A stretch of 12,221 nucleotides of DNA from Candidatus Bathyarchaeota archaeon (GTDB lineage: Archaea > Thermoproteota > Bathyarchaeia > TCS64), in assembly GCA_026014515.1 (NCBI GenBank), contig JAOZIG010000469.1, forward strand, positions 1 through 12,221, written 5' to 3'. A model generated the notes under the pieces. It was not told the DNA's origin. It did not search any database and worked only from the letters and a program-made list of their open reading frames with translations. This document shows positions 12,144 through 12,221 of the stretch, piece by piece (position 1 is the first letter of the stretch; each line of letters starts with the position of its first letter). The translations under genes and the position numbers were made by a program.

Positions 12144-12221
12144 ACTACAAAACGGTTAAGTAATCGTTTAAGTGAGCCTCAGAATATATACCTAATTTTA
12201 TAGTAATTAGATTCATCTAAA
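12144..12221 (+). promoter_or_regulatory. Promoter-like, repeat-containing end of window
   Basis: The last 78 bases hold no gene. GAATATATACC (12182-12192) is a good TATA-like box for a gene beyond the edge. CTAATT (12192-12197) and AATTAG (12205-12210) form an inverted repeat with a 7-bp spacer immediately after it. Two imperfect 12-bp copies (CGGTTAAGTAAT and CGTTTAAGTGAG) lie next to each other at about 12153-12176. They may be control sites, but this is weakly supported. Confidence 0.35.

Noticed and set aside
1..12221. tRNA, rRNA, CRISPR or insertion sequence
   Set aside because: I found no cloverleaf-like GTTCRANNC box context, no regularly spaced repeats, and no transposase or terminal inverted repeats.

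Overview
The window is from an archaeon. It carries the start of the translation initiation factor aIF2 gamma subunit, a TFIIB-type transcription factor (TFB), and aIF5A next to deoxyhypusine synthase, and several genes are preceded by TATA-like boxes about 25-40 nt upstream. A stand-alone parvulin, a split MetE and small ribbon-helix-helix (RHH) proteins suggest a TACK or Asgard lineage rather than a classical methanogen or halophile, but I cannot place it further. The region is gene dense: about 17 genes, no gap over 150 bp, and neighbours that often overlap by a few bases. I see no mobile element, CRISPR array, tRNA or rRNA.

Layout. 1-195 (minus): 5' end of aIF2 gamma. 344-2028 (plus): small RHH protein, sulfate adenylyltransferase (Sat), parvulin prolyl isomerase. 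2012-3034 (minus): radical SAM/SPASM protein. 3101-5035 (plus): VOC/glyoxalase-fold protein, M55 D-aminopeptidase, and an MmcB-like PD-(D/E)XK nuclease-fold protein. 5012-5908 (minus): TFB. 6029-8053 (plus): RHH protein with an unrecognised C-terminal domain, then aIF5A and deoxyhypusine synthase (enzyme plus substrate, 10 bp apart). 8050-11432 (minus): a tightly coupled methionine cluster, in transcription order cupin, MetF-like methylenetetrahydrofolate reductase, MetE N-terminal half, MetE catalytic half. 11566-12126 (plus): an XRE-HTH/CBS-pair regulator divergent from that cluster.

How the genes work together. The methionine cluster would reduce methylene-tetrahydropterin to methyl-tetrahydropterin (MetF-like) and pass the methyl group to homocysteine (split MetE). 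The divergent regulator has CBS domains, a fold that often binds adenosyl ligands, and a perfect 14-bp palindrome lies in the shared promoter region. This makes a self-contained, possibly S-adenosylmethionine-responsive methionine module a reasonable inference. aIF5A and deoxyhypusine synthase form a substrate-enzyme pair.

The most unusual feature is at start codons. Three genes on the minus strand, each the first gene after a divergent promoter region (aIF2 gamma, TFB and the methionine-cluster cupin), have no ATG, GTG or TTG between the preceding in-frame stop and their conserved N-termini. In aIF2 gamma and TFB a good Shine-Dalgarno sequence sits just upstream of an ATC or ATA (or ACG) codon; TFB and the cupin would both begin ATA-AAG. 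This suggests deliberate non-AUG initiation, or a recurrent sequence problem.
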